A DNA stretch of 64,000 bases from Candidatus Accumulibacter cognatus. Its GTDB lineage: Bacteria; Pseudomonadota; Gammaproteobacteria; Burkholderiales; Rhodocyclaceae. The stretch is taken from positions 1,669,553 to 1,733,552 of the forward strand of contig CP058708.1 in the NCBI GenBank assembly GCA_013414765.1, read 5' to 3'. A program made the position numbers and the translations under genes. Shown here piece by piece: positions 43,915 through 53,291 of this stretch. How positions within the stretch are numbered: the first letter of the stretch is position 1; every line of letters begins with the position of its first letter. The notes beneath the pieces were generated by a model that saw nothing but the letters and a program-made list of their open reading frames with translations, was not told the origin of the DNA and made no database searches.

Positions 43915-44290
43915 GCAGACGTTGAATTCTGATTGCCAAGTCTTGCAGATTCTCCCACAGAATGGCAACGCCGACCAGTTAGAGCCGCGCTCGAAATTCA
44001 GTTGTCTTGGGGGAGGACGCTCGGGAGCAACCGCCGACAGGCTCTTGTATCGTTGTCCGTTGAGTTCGTTCAGTCCGTCCGATGTGACGGTCACGCGGTA
44101 TTCGCAAGCGTCCCATTCGCGGATCAGCGTCGTGCCGGGGCATCAGGTGCAGCTCGAGACTGCGGCCGATCTTGATCTTGGAATGCTGCTCGCCGCAGGT
44201 GGCAAGACGAGCCTTGATCTCGTTCGGCAGGCCGCCATGACCGACCTCCTGTAGGCGATAGGCAAGGCGGGCTTCGAGCTACCGCCAGGT
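43915..44290 (-). pseudogene. degraded DUF2924 gene
   Basis: Two frames carry pieces of one protein: ELEARLAYRLQEVGHGGLPN at the 5' side, and PGTTLIREWDACEYRVTVTS with GQRYKSLSAVA at the 3' side, which is the typical DUF2924 end. At least one frameshift, and no good start. DUF2924 genes accompany recombinases in islands, so this is a decayed island gene. The 409 bp between the HTH gene and 44312 hold only this. Confidence 0.55.
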
Positions 44291-44311
44291 GACGCGTCGG
44301 TGGCGGTCCTT

Positions 44312-44521
44312 CTACCCGATCCGCTTCAACGCTTCGGCCTGCTCCCGCAACGCATGGGCTAGTTCCCGCAATACTGCCCGCGTCCCCCCCTTATAACCTC
44401 GCATTGCGGATCGCGCCTTGCCCTCGGGGGAGGTCGGCCCGGTCGACTTTTCCCAAGGTTTCCAGCGCCGGATCAACTCGGCGCGCAATGCCCGATGTTC
44501 GGGCGTCCGGAAGTAGCTCAT
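44312..44521 (-). CDS. 69-aa conserved island protein
   Basis: Begins MSYFRTPEHRALRAELIRRW and contains KPWEKSTGPTSPEGKARSA, a Lys/Arg-rich pattern I know from many prophage- and island-borne small proteins. AGGGGG lies 5 nt before the ATG. Overlaps the end of the next gene by 131 nt in another frame. Function unknown; basic, perhaps nucleic-acid binding. Confidence 0.6.
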   Translation of the reverse strand: MSYFRTPEHRALRAELIRRWKPWEKSTGPTSPEGKARSAMRGYKGGTRAVLRELAHALREQAEALKRIG

Positions 44522-45071
44522 GGTTGCCCCCTGATAGTTGGGTCTGCTCGACTTCGATTTCCCGCGGGCGCGAAGGTGTGGCGACGCCATTGTTGACTTG
44601 CTGCGGCCCGGTCGTCACGTTGGCCTGTCTGGCATAGACCACCGGCGGGTTCTTGATCGCCGCCAGCGTTTCCAGCGTTGCCCGGCATTGCGACTGCGCG
44701 CGCAGCGACAGCCGCATGAAGCCTTCAAGGTTCGGCATGCGCTCTTGGCTCAAGCCTCTCTCGGCGAGCCGCACGAACAGGCTCTGCAGCGCGGTTGCCT
44801 GATTGATCAGCATCGCCTCGGCATAGGACATGTCGCCACCTTGCACCGCCGTCGCTTGATCGCGCAAGGTCGCCAGAAAGGTCGGGACATCAATATCTTC
44901 CGCCAGGCCCTTCGGGTTGCTCGCCAGAATGACGCGGTAGCCGCACACATCGGGAGCGGTCAGCAGCTTCGCGTACGCGCGCCCTTGCTCCTCGGCGGAA
45001 GGTCCGGACTCGCAGGGGATTGTCTTTCTCGGAAATTTTTCGGCTTCCGCTGCCTTTGGCTTGCGAACCAT
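44391..45071 (-). CDS. conserved island protein, unknown function
   Basis: 226 aa. GYRVILASNPKGLAEDIDVP near residue 45 and MSYAEAMLINQATALQSLFV in the middle, mostly helical; the C-terminus is low complexity. Preceded by a very strong AAGGAGG; ATG 45074 and 45071 are both possible, with 45071 at the better spacing. A phage/island-linked family without known role. Confidence 0.6.
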   Translation of the reverse strand: MVRKPKAAEAEKFPRKTIPCESGPSAEEQGRAYAKLLTAPDVCGYRVILASNPKGLAEDIDVPTFLATLRDQATAVQGGDMSYAEAMLINQATALQSLFVRLAERGLSQERMPNLEGFMRLSLRAQSQCRATLETLAAIKNPPVVYARQANVTTGPQQVNNGVATPSRPREIEVEQTQLSGGNHELLPDARTSGIARRVDPALETLGKVDRADLPRGQGAIRNARL

Positions 45072-45181
45072 CATTCACCTCCTTTCTGGATCAGTCCCGG
45101 CCAGCGCTCGCGGCCCGATGCGCTCACCGGCAGCAAACAGCCAGCCGGAAGCCCCGCCAGACCATCACGCCGAGCCTGTGG

Positions 45182-45422
45182 CTATTCGCCGTTTGTCGCC
45201 ACTGCTCCCGGCCAGATGTACCGATACCGGCTCGCCGCACTTCCAGCGCCGCGCTTCACCAGTTCGAGCACGCCGTCTGCCACGAAGGCGGCAAGCATCT
45301 TCGATGCGTCGGTACAAGCTGCGCCGATAGCGTAGTCCTTCCGCCTTCGTCTGGCGTTTCCATTCCTGCCAGTCAGCATCGTCGTGTTCCGGCTTGATGG
45401 GTTGCCCCGGTTGCGATGCCAT
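45182..45422 (-). pseudogene. small island gene with a frameshift, start at the group II intron junction
   Basis: Opens MASQPGQPIKPEHDDADWQE at 45422, then the continuation KDYAIGAACTDASKMLAAFV to ASRYRYIWPG is in another frame ending at 45182. A one-base change near 45330 would join them. The winged-helix-like end is common in small island proteins. The intron ends right at its ATG. Confidence 0.45.
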
Positions 45423-45424
45423 GG

Positions 45425-45494
45425 TAGAGTAGAGGACAGGCTTTCGCCTGCCCTCCCTCATCAAACCGTGCATGCGATTTTCCCGCACACGGCT
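45425..45494 (-). ncRNA. group II intron domains V and VI
   Basis: Domain V AGCCGTGTGCGGGAAAAT...GCACGGTTT (45463-45494) with the AGC triad, followed by domain VI GGGCAGGCGAAAGCCTGTCC (45425-45460) leading to the 3' splice site CTCTAC. Confidence 0.75.
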
Positions 45495-45506
45495 TTCCGT
45501 TGTTCT

Positions 45507-46844
45507 TCACGCCAAGGCATGCGCCGAGTTCCAGCCCGCCTTCGTAGGAACTTTGTACAGCCCGTAGCGCCCGTAAAGATGAGCACTTGGAAACCGGCCA
45601 GAGCCAATTCCTCGATCCTTCACCCTATGACGCTTCATCAAATGGGTTCGCAACCGGTCTTCCGCATGGTTTCTGACTTTGTTCATCGACAGACTTGAGT
45701 TGCGGTAGTGGAAGTAGTTTGCCCAGCCTCTCAGGCTGCGGTTCACGCTTCCCACGATGTCTCTCAAGGGGATGGGGGTCAGATTCCGTCCCGTCAGTGC
45801 CGTCAGCTTCGCCTTGATCTTCTTCAGCGATTTGTCCGCCGGTCGGACATTCGGGTACGGCTTTCCAGTCTTGGCCCCTCGACTCATCTGAATCGTGAAA
45901 CCCAGGAAGTTGAAGCTTGCTTGGGTGGCGTCCACGATATGGGTCTTCGCCTCATTGAGACTGAGGTCCAGACGTTCCAGTACGTGACGCACCACTTTCA
46001 GCGGTTCCTCTACATCTTTTCGGCACATGACGACAAAGTCATCCGCGTAACGCACAAGATGTGCGGACAGCTTGCCCTTCAGGTGCTGCCTTTGCCATAT
46101 CCGGTCGAGAATATGCAGGTAGCAGTTGGCCAACAGCGGGGAAATCACACCACCTTGCGGCGTCCCTTGGCGATTGGCTTTTCCACCGCCCACAGTCTTC
46201 TTCACTCCGCGCTCGTCTTCGCCAATGATCGGGGCTTTGAGCCATTGCTTGATGAGGTGCAATATCCCCCCATCGACAATGCGCTCAGCCACCACGGCCA
46301 TGAGTTTGGCGTGCGGAATGCTGTCAAAGTACTTCGACAGATCAGCATCAATGACTTGGGTGTAGCCGGCCCACAGCGTATTGGCGATGTCGTCCACGGC
46401 ATCGTGGGCCGATTTCTTGGGCCGGAATCCGTACGAATGCGGACAGAAGTCAGCTTCAAAAATCGGCTCGATGACGAGCTTCACCGCCATTTGCGCGACC
46501 CGGTCGCGGAGCGTCGGTATCCCCAGCGGGCGCTGACTGCCATCCGCTTTCGGTATCATCACGCGCCGTACCGGTTGGGCTTGGTAGGTCTTCTCTTGCA
46601 GATCACGGGCCAGGTCCTGCAGAAACGTGCCTACCCCCATTCCGCCCTCTATGGCCTCAAAGCTTATCCCATCGACACCGGGACTCCCTTGGTTGGCACG
46701 GACCAGTCGCCAGGCGTGACTGAGGATGTCTTCCCGGCTGATCTTGTCGTAGAGCGCGTAAAAGCGGTAGGCCGGTTCTTGCTTGGCCTTGGCGTAAAGC
46801 TTCCTCTGTAGCGTCCTGATCGTCTCTGGGGTGGTTAGCGACAT
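45507..46844 (-). CDS. ltrA: group II intron reverse transcriptase/maturase
   Basis: 445 aa. RT domains: [57 protein letters not shown] and active site [11 protein letters not shown]; maturase region [13 protein letters not shown]. No endonuclease HNH domain. Complete, so splicing and retrohoming are plausible. Confidence 0.93.
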   Translation of the reverse strand: MSLTTPETIRTLQRKLYAKAKQEPAYRFYALYDKISREDILSHAWRLVRANQGSPGVDGISFEAIEGGMGVGTFLQDLARDLQEKTYQAQPVRRVMIPKADGSQRPLGIPTLRDRVAQMAVKLVIEPIFEADFCPHSYGFRPKKSAHDAVDDIANTLWAGYTQVIDADLSKYFDSIPHAKLMAVVAERIVDGGILHLIKQWLKAPIIGEDERGVKKTVGGGKANRQGTPQGGVISPLLANCYLHILDRIWQRQHLKGKLSAHLVRYADDFVVMCRKDVEEPLKVVRHVLERLDLSLNEAKTHIVDATQASFNFLGFTIQMSRGAKTGKPYPNVRPADKSLKKIKAKLTALTGRNLTPIPLRDIVGSVNRSLRGWANYFHYRNSSLSMNKVRNHAEDRLRTHLMKRHRVKDRGIGSGRFPSAHLYGRYGLYKVPTKAGWNSAHALA

Positions 46845-47400
46845 GGCAATCCCTCGATCCTCCGCTCTTCGGTTGCACGAACAAAGTAGGGTCCCTTCCC
46901 TCGTCCGGGGTTATGATGTCCCTCGAACTCAAGCGGTACTATGAACCCCTCCGACTCCCATCTGCGGCCGCTGCGCTTTCGTTTCCTTATACGCACCGGT
47001 CGGTGGTCTCCCCACCCCCACAGACGGGTCTCCAGCACTGGGCAATAAATCTTCGAGAACATGCCATCCCTGCTACCCCGGGAGTCAATGAGTGCCACTT
47101 CCGTTATTCCAGCACCCTTCCAACGACCTTCCCCTTCTGACCACAGGGTCGGCTCCTCCACTTTGTTTACGAGGCTACTCATAGGTTCACTTCCGTTACG
47201 GCCTGCTCTCTTGCTGTTGGGAAACTCACGACCCCGTGTCGCCACGGCGCCGCTTCCTCATGCTACCGGGGCGTACGGACAACTCCCCAGACGGGACTTT
47301 AACCCGCTAGACTTACTGCTGTTACTGCGAACGGTCAGTTCCTGTCTTTGTCAGTAGCGCCTTCAACCTTCGCTGAACCTTCCCATCGGAAACCATGCCT

Positions 47401-48051
47401 CTAACCATCGCCGCGGAAGCCTTCGCATCGCCGCGGGGTGTCGGGAACCGGCTCATAGTTCCGGTTCGCCGCAATCTTGCCGCGCTTCTCAGCTTGGCAT
47501 CGCCGCCCTAGCAGGTTCGCGCATTGGGTACAGGTTCGCCGGTCATTGGGGAAGGAGTCAGGCTTCGGCAGTTCGTTCGCTGCCCGTTCCAGGAAGTAGC
47601 TCCGAGCCTCGATGTCACGCCGGCAAGCGGTCAGCACTTCGGCAATGGTCGCCGCATCCTGCTCGCCGATATGGGCCAGCCAGCGTACAACAGCGTGTTC
47701 CTCATCGCCGGTCCAGGGCACCGATGGTTGCCGGCCCTTCGCGTCGACGGGTTCCGCCGCTACCGCGTCCTGGTACCAGGCAAGAAGCTCGGCATGCGTT
47801 GCCGTCGGCGAGAAGGTCACCGTCAGCGGCTCGCGGTCGCAGAAGTGGAGCATCCACCAGCGGGATGCGGTCGCCATGTCGCCAGCGCCGATTTTCAGCA
47901 CGTCAACGATTTCCGCCTTGTGCTCGCGCAGCACGGCCAGCCAGCGATTTACCGCCGCGCAGTCGCCGGTCGCCTTGATCGAGCCAGTAGGAGATAGGGC
48001 CAGTCTCACGCCGTCCGCTTGCGCCTCGCGGATGATGGTCGTCGCGGTCAT
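47401..48051 (-). CDS. island protein with TubC-like N-terminus and Cys-rich end
   Basis: 216 aa. N-terminal 50 residues (REAQADGVRLALSPTGSIKA, WLAVLREHKAEIVDVL) look like a TubC_N-type docking domain. The C-terminus has CTQCANLLGRRC and RRCEGF, a probable zinc site. Common next to DUF3987 genes in islands. Its stop lies just upstream of the intron; the start overlaps the DUF3987 stop (ATGA). Confidence 0.6.
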   Translation of the reverse strand: MTATTIIREAQADGVRLALSPTGSIKATGDCAAVNRWLAVLREHKAEIVDVLKIGAGDMATASRWWMLHFCDREPLTVTFSPTATHAELLAWYQDAVAAEPVDAKGRQPSVPWTGDEEHAVVRWLAHIGEQDAATIAEVLTACRRDIEARSYFLERAANELPKPDSFPNDRRTCTQCANLLGRRCQAEKRGKIAANRNYEPVPDTPRRCEGFRGDG

Positions 48052-49808
48052 ATCTCCACCTCGACCACACCCGATTCAATCCGGTCTGTCGGGAGAACCG
48101 CCGCGTCGCCGGCGACTCCTACCGTGGTCGTCGCTGTTCGCCTCGGAGACTCCGGCAAGAAACTGATCTCGGCGGTTGCTGTTGCTTTCTTTGCTGTTCT
48201 TGCTGCTTCCGTGCCTTGCCAGACAGCAGAAACAGCAGATACAGCAACAGCAGGCGGCTCAGTCGGTTTTTTCACCACCCTGAAACCGCCAGCCGATTCA
48301 ATCAGCCAGCGCCGCCGCTGTAGTTCTTCGATCGCGCTATTTCGGCGGCGTATGTCTTTGCGCAGTTGATTCGGGCAGTGCTGCCCAATCTTCACCCGTG
48401 TCACCTTTTCCCAACCCTTTCGGTGCAGCCACTCCAGCAGATCGCGTGCATCACGCTCAACAAGCCCTAGCACCATGCCATCGGCATGGCGGCGCCACTC
48501 TGCCAGCGAGAAACCCACCAACGCCACGGCACGCCGCATATCGTCGCCGGCAACCATCGCGTCCCTCAGTGCGACGCCGTTCTCACAGCAGTGCCAGGCG
48601 GCATAGACTGCAGCCACCCGCGCAGCCAACTCGCCGGCTCGGGAAGCAAAAGCTCCCAGATCCTCGAAGTCCTTCCCCTTCGCTTGTCTCCGCTCGGTGT
48701 CGTTGTAAAAGTCCAGCCACGCCGTGACGGCCTCGTCACTCATCGCGACCGTTGGCAAGCGCAAGCCACCGTGCTCATCGACTTCTATGGGGATGCAGCA
48801 CATGTCTTGCAGGGTTTTCCAGTACGCGACAAGCCGTGCGTCATCGGCAGCCACTCGAGACAACGTGCTCTCACTGTGCAAACGTGTTCCGGCCAGGCTA
48901 GCGGGTGCGGCGTACAGGAAGCGCGGCAGAAACCCCTGACCTCGCATCAGTGGGTCGCGTAGCGCGTCAGCCAGCACAATCGGTTGCGCACTCAAGAACA
49001 ACCCGAAGCGAACGCCATACCTGAACCCTGATTGGCCCTCGCCAACTCGATCCCGTTGCACGCCAGCACCGTCGAACAATCTGGTAAGCCCGCCCAAGCT
49101 CGCCGCCCTCGTCTCGGACTTCAGCGAATGCCCACTCAACAGCATCCCACCCTCGTCCGTGGACAGGCTCAGCGCCGGTGCTGAACCGTTCACAAACTCG
49201 TGCTCGACCTTTTGCGTCGTCGTATCCACAAAGACGGTACGTGGATCAGGTAGGGCTTCCTGCTTGATGCTGGCGCGGTCTTTTGGTTTAGCTTGGGCAG
49301 CCTCGGCTGCAAGCCGTTTCAGTTCAGCTTTGTGCGCTTCGCGCGCGGCGCGCTCCAGCTTCGCTATCGGCGCAGTGGCTACGCTGAAACACTCCGACTT
49401 GCGACCGCCCGACACCAGGCTTGTCAGGATGTACAGACTCGCGGGCAGCGCGCCCTTCTTCGGGTGTCGTGCGTCAACCAGTCGCATTGCGACGTGAGCG
49501 ACAGCGCCCAGCACGGCCATGCCTCCGAGAGCCTCCGGCGCCTGTACATGATCGGCAATGGCCTCTGCTGCCTCAGCCATGCCGGCCGGCATGCAGTCAC
49601 GAGGCCACGGGGTTGGCGGCGGCATGTCCTCGGAAAGCGGCTCCGGTCCAAGGTCAGAATCGCCCGCTGGCGCGTGTTCTTCGCCGGGACGAGCGCCATT
49701 ATTCATCGACCGCTTCATTGAGGGAGCCAGAGCGCGTCCCACTGTCGGCATGGTGTGTGATGCCAGGTCATCGAGAAACGATTGCCCACGTTCGACGGAC
49801 TTATCCAT
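48048..49808 (-). CDS. DUF3987 protein (island replication-type)
   Basis: 586 aa. Middle section YILTSLVSGGRKSECFSVAT (a P-loop-like position lacking a normal GKS), LSTDEGGMLLSGHSLKSETR and QGFLPRFLYAAPASLAGTR are DUF3987 landmarks. These proteins accompany primase-like genes of islands and prophages and are thought to be inactive or divergent RepA/DnaB-type helicases. Overlaps the primase-like gene by 8 nt. Confidence 0.78.
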   Translation of the reverse strand: MDKSVERGQSFLDDLASHTMPTVGRALAPSMKRSMNNGARPGEEHAPAGDSDLGPEPLSEDMPPPTPWPRDCMPAGMAEAAEAIADHVQAPEALGGMAVLGAVAHVAMRLVDARHPKKGALPASLYILTSLVSGGRKSECFSVATAPIAKLERAAREAHKAELKRLAAEAAQAKPKDRASIKQEALPDPRTVFVDTTTQKVEHEFVNGSAPALSLSTDEGGMLLSGHSLKSETRAASLGGLTRLFDGAGVQRDRVGEGQSGFRYGVRFGLFLSAQPIVLADALRDPLMRGQGFLPRFLYAAPASLAGTRLHSESTLSRVAADDARLVAYWKTLQDMCCIPIEVDEHGGLRLPTVAMSDEAVTAWLDFYNDTERRQAKGKDFEDLGAFASRAGELAARVAAVYAAWHCCENGVALRDAMVAGDDMRRAVALVGFSLAEWRRHADGMVLGLVERDARDLLEWLHRKGWEKVTRVKIGQHCPNQLRKDIRRRNSAIEELQRRRWLIESAGGFRVVKKPTEPPAVAVSAVSAVWQGTEAARTAKKATATAEISFLPESPRRTATTTVGVAGDAAVLPTDRIESGVVEVEI

Positions 49809-50226
49809 GAGACACCCCCGCAGCGGTGAGTGCCGCCTGAATTCTCGATACGGCCACGATCAGCCGCTCGCGGTCTGCGGGCGAAAAGGGATGTCCGGCC
49901 AGCAGCGACACGCCAGCTGCAGCCACGATCAGTGCTTCAAAGGCGATCGCGCGAAGCACGTCTGCCGCAGGAAACGGTCGCCGTGCAGCTGTCGCAGAAT
50001 GACCGCGCTGCTCGGGAAACAAGTCGCTCGCGCGAAGCCCAATGGCGTCGAGAATGTCGTGCACGGAATCTCCACCGAAGTCATGTACGAGGAGCACGCC
50101 CTCATCAGTCTCGCGCACGGTTCCCGACATGTGGCGGTCCTTTCGGGTCGGAACACGAAACAGCCAGCGGCCTGGTCCGGTCTGCCGGTGGTCGACGCGA
50201 GACAGGAATCGTTCAGCCGGTGTCAT
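49801..50226 (-). CDS. truncated primase-like protein
   Basis: 141 aa. The segment GVLLVHDFGGDSVHDILDAI is the N-terminal motif of phage P4-type primases just after the zinc finger. The rest is helical. Too short for a whole primase. ATG 50226 overlaps the previous stop (ATGA). Confidence 0.55.
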   Translation of the reverse strand: MTPAERFLSRVDHRQTGPGRWLFRVPTRKDRHMSGTVRETDEGVLLVHDFGGDSVHDILDAIGLRASDLFPEQRGHSATAARRPFPAADVLRAIAFEALIVAAAGVSLLAGHPFSPADRERLIVAVSRIQAALTAAGVSHG

Positions 50227-50387
50227 TCCAGCCCCCATTGCCATCCGCGCTTTTGCTGGCGATTGCGCGAAGGCTTGGCAAGATTCAACCCGACTATCAG
50301 TAGATCGCTTCCGGTACGATTGCGGCTATCGGTAGTCCTTGGGGTCGCGTTCCGCTTGGGGGCGCAGCGCTTGTTGTTTTTCGTCAT
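50223..50387 (-). CDS. 54-aa basic protein, unknown
   Basis: Starts MTKNNKRCAPKRNATPRTTD, ends QQKRGWQWGLE. Very Lys/Arg rich. GGGGG lies 6 nt before ATG 50387, and the stop overlaps the primase-like start (ATGA), which supports translation. No family recognised. Confidence 0.5.
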   Translation of the reverse strand: MTKNNKRCAPKRNATPRTTDSRNRTGSDLLIVGLNLAKPSRNRQQKRGWQWGLE

Positions 50388-50399
50388 GGCTCGCCCCCT

Positions 50400-50636
50400 T
50401 CAAGCCTTGCGGCTTTTCGCAACTTGGGCGGTCAGCCATGCGTCAATTTCTGCCTCGATCCAGCCGACGGCTTTCGCGCCGACAGAAATAGGCTTGGGGA
50501 ATGTTGGGTCATAATCGCCCGGCCTCTTGGGGTTTTGCCTCAGCCGAGCATAGATGCTGGAACGGGAAAGCCCGGTGCGGGCTTCAACGTGTTTTCTGCG
50601 CAGAATGGTTAGCGCGGATTGGCTTTGTGCGGCCAT
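50400..50636 (-). CDS. AlpA-family transcriptional regulator
   Basis: 78 aa. ILRRKHVEARTGLSRSSIYA and FPKPISVGAKAVGWIEAEID are the AlpA helix-turn-helix pattern. In P4-like islands AlpA activates the integrase/excision genes. It lies about 1 kb from the integrase. Start ATG 50636. The 208 bp on its upstream side hold no gene. Confidence 0.85.
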   Translation of the reverse strand: MAAQSQSALTILRRKHVEARTGLSRSSIYARLRQNPKRPGDYDPTFPKPISVGAKAVGWIEAEIDAWLTAQVAKSRKA

Positions 50637-50844
50637 GTTTCGCTTTCTCCTGTGAAAGGTAAAGCGTTCCGGAACAGCCCGGAACATGGCTTCGCATTAG
50701 ACAGTCACAACTCTCGCTTGAATAGCGAGGCAGGTTACGAAAACCTTCCCCATGAGAAGGGATGTGGGTGGGGTAGGTTACATGCCGCGCCAGACGGAAA
50801 AACCAGCATTGGCGCGGCTTTCAGGGTGGGGCAGGTTCCCTGTA

Positions 50845-51528
50845 CTATGACCTTGGAGAACCGCCACTAGTGGCCCAATTCGCTACCTTCGCCACTTCCT
50901 CTATTCCGTTTGCCGATAGGCAAAAGTGATCCTTATGACTCTCTAGCCACCTGGTCAACGCCGCCTTCGGGCTTATCTTGGCCGGATTGGTAACAGCCTG
51001 CCACGCTTGCACAGCTGCTGCCAGCTTGGGAGCGTAGCGCCGATTATTGGGGTCAAGGTAGTCTGGCACGCTCGCCGGTGCCTTCGATTCGCCAGCATCG
51101 GGAAAGAAGAAAACCGAGCTCCAATTCCTGCGCGAAAGCCATTCGCGTAGATCATCAATGGCAATGGTCGACGTGAGCCAATTGGGAATGGCGGTGATTA
51201 CAAAGCTTTCCCCGTCGGAATCATGAACTTCGGTTACATCCTCGCCTTTCCAATAGCCACGCTCCATCAAATTGTCGATTCCTGCCACGTAGCGCGGTTC
51301 CGCATCATAGCGAAGTGTTGCCCTCAGTTTTCTGGCGTTGATCGCGCTTACAAGCGCCGCCCGCGCAGGTCTCAAACCCGGGTAATATTTCTCGAAGTCT
51401 GTGTCTCTCTCGCAACGATCAACGTAGGCGGGGTCCATTCCGACAATCAATGCCGCAGCCTGGTCAATCGTAAAGTCTTCGCTCAGACCCCAAAATGGAT
51501 CAATATCGTATGCTGGATCCTTCGCCAT
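50845..51528 (-). CDS. hypothetical island protein
   Basis: 227 aa, no recognised domain. DPFWGLSEDFTIDQAAALIV at the N-terminus, SVFFFPDAGE in the middle and ALTRWLESHKDHFCLSANGI near the end. Acidic and soluble. ATG 51528 is 6 nt after AGGGG. Similar proteins lie between integrase and AlpA in other islands. Confidence 0.55.
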   Translation of the reverse strand: MAKDPAYDIDPFWGLSEDFTIDQAAALIVGMDPAYVDRCERDTDFEKYYPGLRPARAALVSAINARKLRATLRYDAEPRYVAGIDNLMERGYWKGEDVTEVHDSDGESFVITAIPNWLTSTIAIDDLREWLSRRNWSSVFFFPDAGESKAPASVPDYLDPNNRRYAPKLAAAVQAWQAVTNPAKISPKAALTRWLESHKDHFCLSANGIEEVAKVANWATSGGSPRS

Positions 51529-51628
51529 CAAGCGCCCCTTTCACGCTTCGCCCTTGATTCAGGATGCCGCGCCAGCCGGGCAAGGGAGTCCGGTCTTCGG
51601 TGATCAGCCTAGGCGCAGCAAGACTTGA

Positions 51629-52942
51629 TCAAGCCGCCCGGAATTCCTTCCCGAAGCGGCCAATGATGACTTTTCGCCCTTCCTCAATTTGGTTGTCCAC
51701 GAAGTCAGCCCACCATTGCAGCATCTCGCGCCGCTGGTCGGCGTACTGCGCCCGGTTGTAGACGCCCCGGATGCCCTTGGTTTCGTGGGCCAAGGCCTTC
51801 TCTATCCAGTCCGAATTGAAGCCGGCTTCATGCAGGTGCGTGGAAGCCGTCCGGCGGAAGTCATGAATCACGAAGTCCCGCACGTCGATTTCCAATGCCC
51901 GCACGGCAACGTTCAGCGTACTGTGGGCAATCGGTTGATGCAGATCGCCGCGACTCGGGAAAACCCACTCTGAACCGCTCGCCAGTCCCTTCAATTCCTC
52001 GAACATCGCCACGGCTTGGCGAGACAACGACACCAAGTGGGGTTTGTCCTTTTTCATCCGTTCGCCGGGGATTGACCATTCGGCCTTGGCAAAGTCGAGT
52101 TCTTCCCACTTCGCTTCGATCAGTTCGCCCTTCCTAACCATGCACAGAATGAGCAGGTGCAGCGCCAGCTTGTGCGCGCGCTTCATGCTTGACTGGTAGA
52201 TTGCGCGCAACAGCCGGCCAACTTCATCCGACGACAGTGCCACCTCTCGGCTTCTGGCACTGGCGATGAACTTCGCTTCCACCGCCGCCGCTGGGTTGAA
52301 GGTCACTTTCTGCCTTGCGATGGCATAGGCGAACAAGCGCTTCACCACGTTGCGGGTTTGCAGCGCCATTTGATCGGCGCCGCGCGCCTTGATAGCGTCG
52401 GTAATTTGAAGCACGTCATCAACAGTCACGTCCACGATCTGCTTCGCGCCGATCGCCGGCAGCACGTCCTTTTCCAAGACGCGTTTGATGTTGCGTGGGG
52501 TGCTGTTAGCAGGTTCGGCAACTTCGGCGAACCATCGCCATGCGAAGGCTTCCACCGTGTTGGCTTCCCTGGCTTCGATCTCTTGCGCCTTGATCTTCGC
52601 CACCGTTTGCGAACACCATTTCTTGAGGAAGGCGGTTGCCAGCGCCTTGACTTCCGGCAGCGTGTCGTCGGGGATCCTGTCGCCGCGCTTCAAGGCCATT
52701 GGCGATAGGCCACGCTGCGCCAGCGTCACGCAGGATTCACGCCACTGGCGAGCTTCGGCCAGCGAATAGGCAGGGTACTCGCCAAGGGTCAGCTTTTCCT
52801 GCTTCCCTGCAAGGCGGTAGCGGATACGCCAGACCTTGGCCCCGCCGGGCATGACTTCAACGAAAAGCCCGCCGCCGTCCGATTCCTGATACGCCTTGTC
52901 GGCCGGCTTGATGCTCTTCAGCTTGGTATCGGTCAGCGCCAT
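51629..52942 (-). CDS. tyrosine integrase, P4/DUF4102 type
   Basis: 437 aa. N-terminal arm-binding DUF4102 domain (MALTDTKLKSIKPADKAYQE, KVWRIRYRLAGKQEKLTLGE), core-binding region, and catalytic R-H-R-H-Y: Arg in LCMVRKGELIEAKW, HDFRRTASTHLHEAG, AHETKGIRGVYNR with Tyr. ATG 52942 has AGGGG at 6 nt. It sits at the mnmE end of the island, so it catalyses its integration there. Confidence 0.92.
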   Translation of the reverse strand: MALTDTKLKSIKPADKAYQESDGGGLFVEVMPGGAKVWRIRYRLAGKQEKLTLGEYPAYSLAEARQWRESCVTLAQRGLSPMALKRGDRIPDDTLPEVKALATAFLKKWCSQTVAKIKAQEIEAREANTVEAFAWRWFAEVAEPANSTPRNIKRVLEKDVLPAIGAKQIVDVTVDDVLQITDAIKARGADQMALQTRNVVKRLFAYAIARQKVTFNPAAAVEAKFIASARSREVALSSDEVGRLLRAIYQSSMKRAHKLALHLLILCMVRKGELIEAKWEELDFAKAEWSIPGERMKKDKPHLVSLSRQAVAMFEELKGLASGSEWVFPSRGDLHQPIAHSTLNVAVRALEIDVRDFVIHDFRRTASTHLHEAGFNSDWIEKALAHETKGIRGVYNRAQYADQRREMLQWWADFVDNQIEEGRKVIIGRFGKEFRAA

Positions 52943-52965
52943 GTTTCGCCCCTTGAGTGTGCCCA

Positions 52966-53180
52966 TGGTGGAGCCCCGCCATGGGCACGCAATGAAGTCA
53001 TGGGCACAACTGCCTGAATCCCTCTCTTTGCCTGGTTTGCAGCCACTTGTACGCCTCCTTGTTTCGCCCTTCTTTTTGATTTCCTGGAAGCGGAAAACGT
53101 CGTCTTGCTTTTGATTCCGCTTTTCGACTGTGCCCATGGTCACGTCCGAATTCACACCATGGGCACAACCATGGGCACAA
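52966..53180. repeat. arm-type repeats next to the integrase
   Basis: At least five copies of ATGGGCACAA or its complement, near 52968, 52981, 53001, 53130, 53159 and 53171. The same motif recurs at the island's left end, as expected for integrase arm sites. Confidence 0.55.
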
Positions 53181-53291
53181 TTTTATGCGGATTCGTGCGG
53201 TACATGCAAGCCCATAGAGGACAAAAAGTCTCGCTTTTTAGTTGGCTATCAGATCGTTAGCAGTAGGTTGCGGAACGCTTCGGAAGGCTCA

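Larger units (their letters stand above)
45423..47393 (-). mobile_element. group II intron
   Basis: About 1.97 kb. The 3' end is defined by a domain V and VI hairpin pair; the 5' end is placed by exon continuity, since CATGG occurs at both junctions, so the exact bases are ambiguous. The 46845-47393 part is ribozyme domains I-III before the RT. A perfect GUGYG 5' end is not seen (it reads GTTTCCG), so the 5' limit is tentative. Confidence 0.7.

Noticed and set aside
46835-47245. 136-aa minus-strand frame upstream of the intron RT
   Set aside because: It covers group II ribozyme domains; the residues reflect RNA structure, not a protein.
44391-51531. A complete prophage
   Set aside because: No capsid, terminase, tail or lysis genes; only island-type replication and integration genes.
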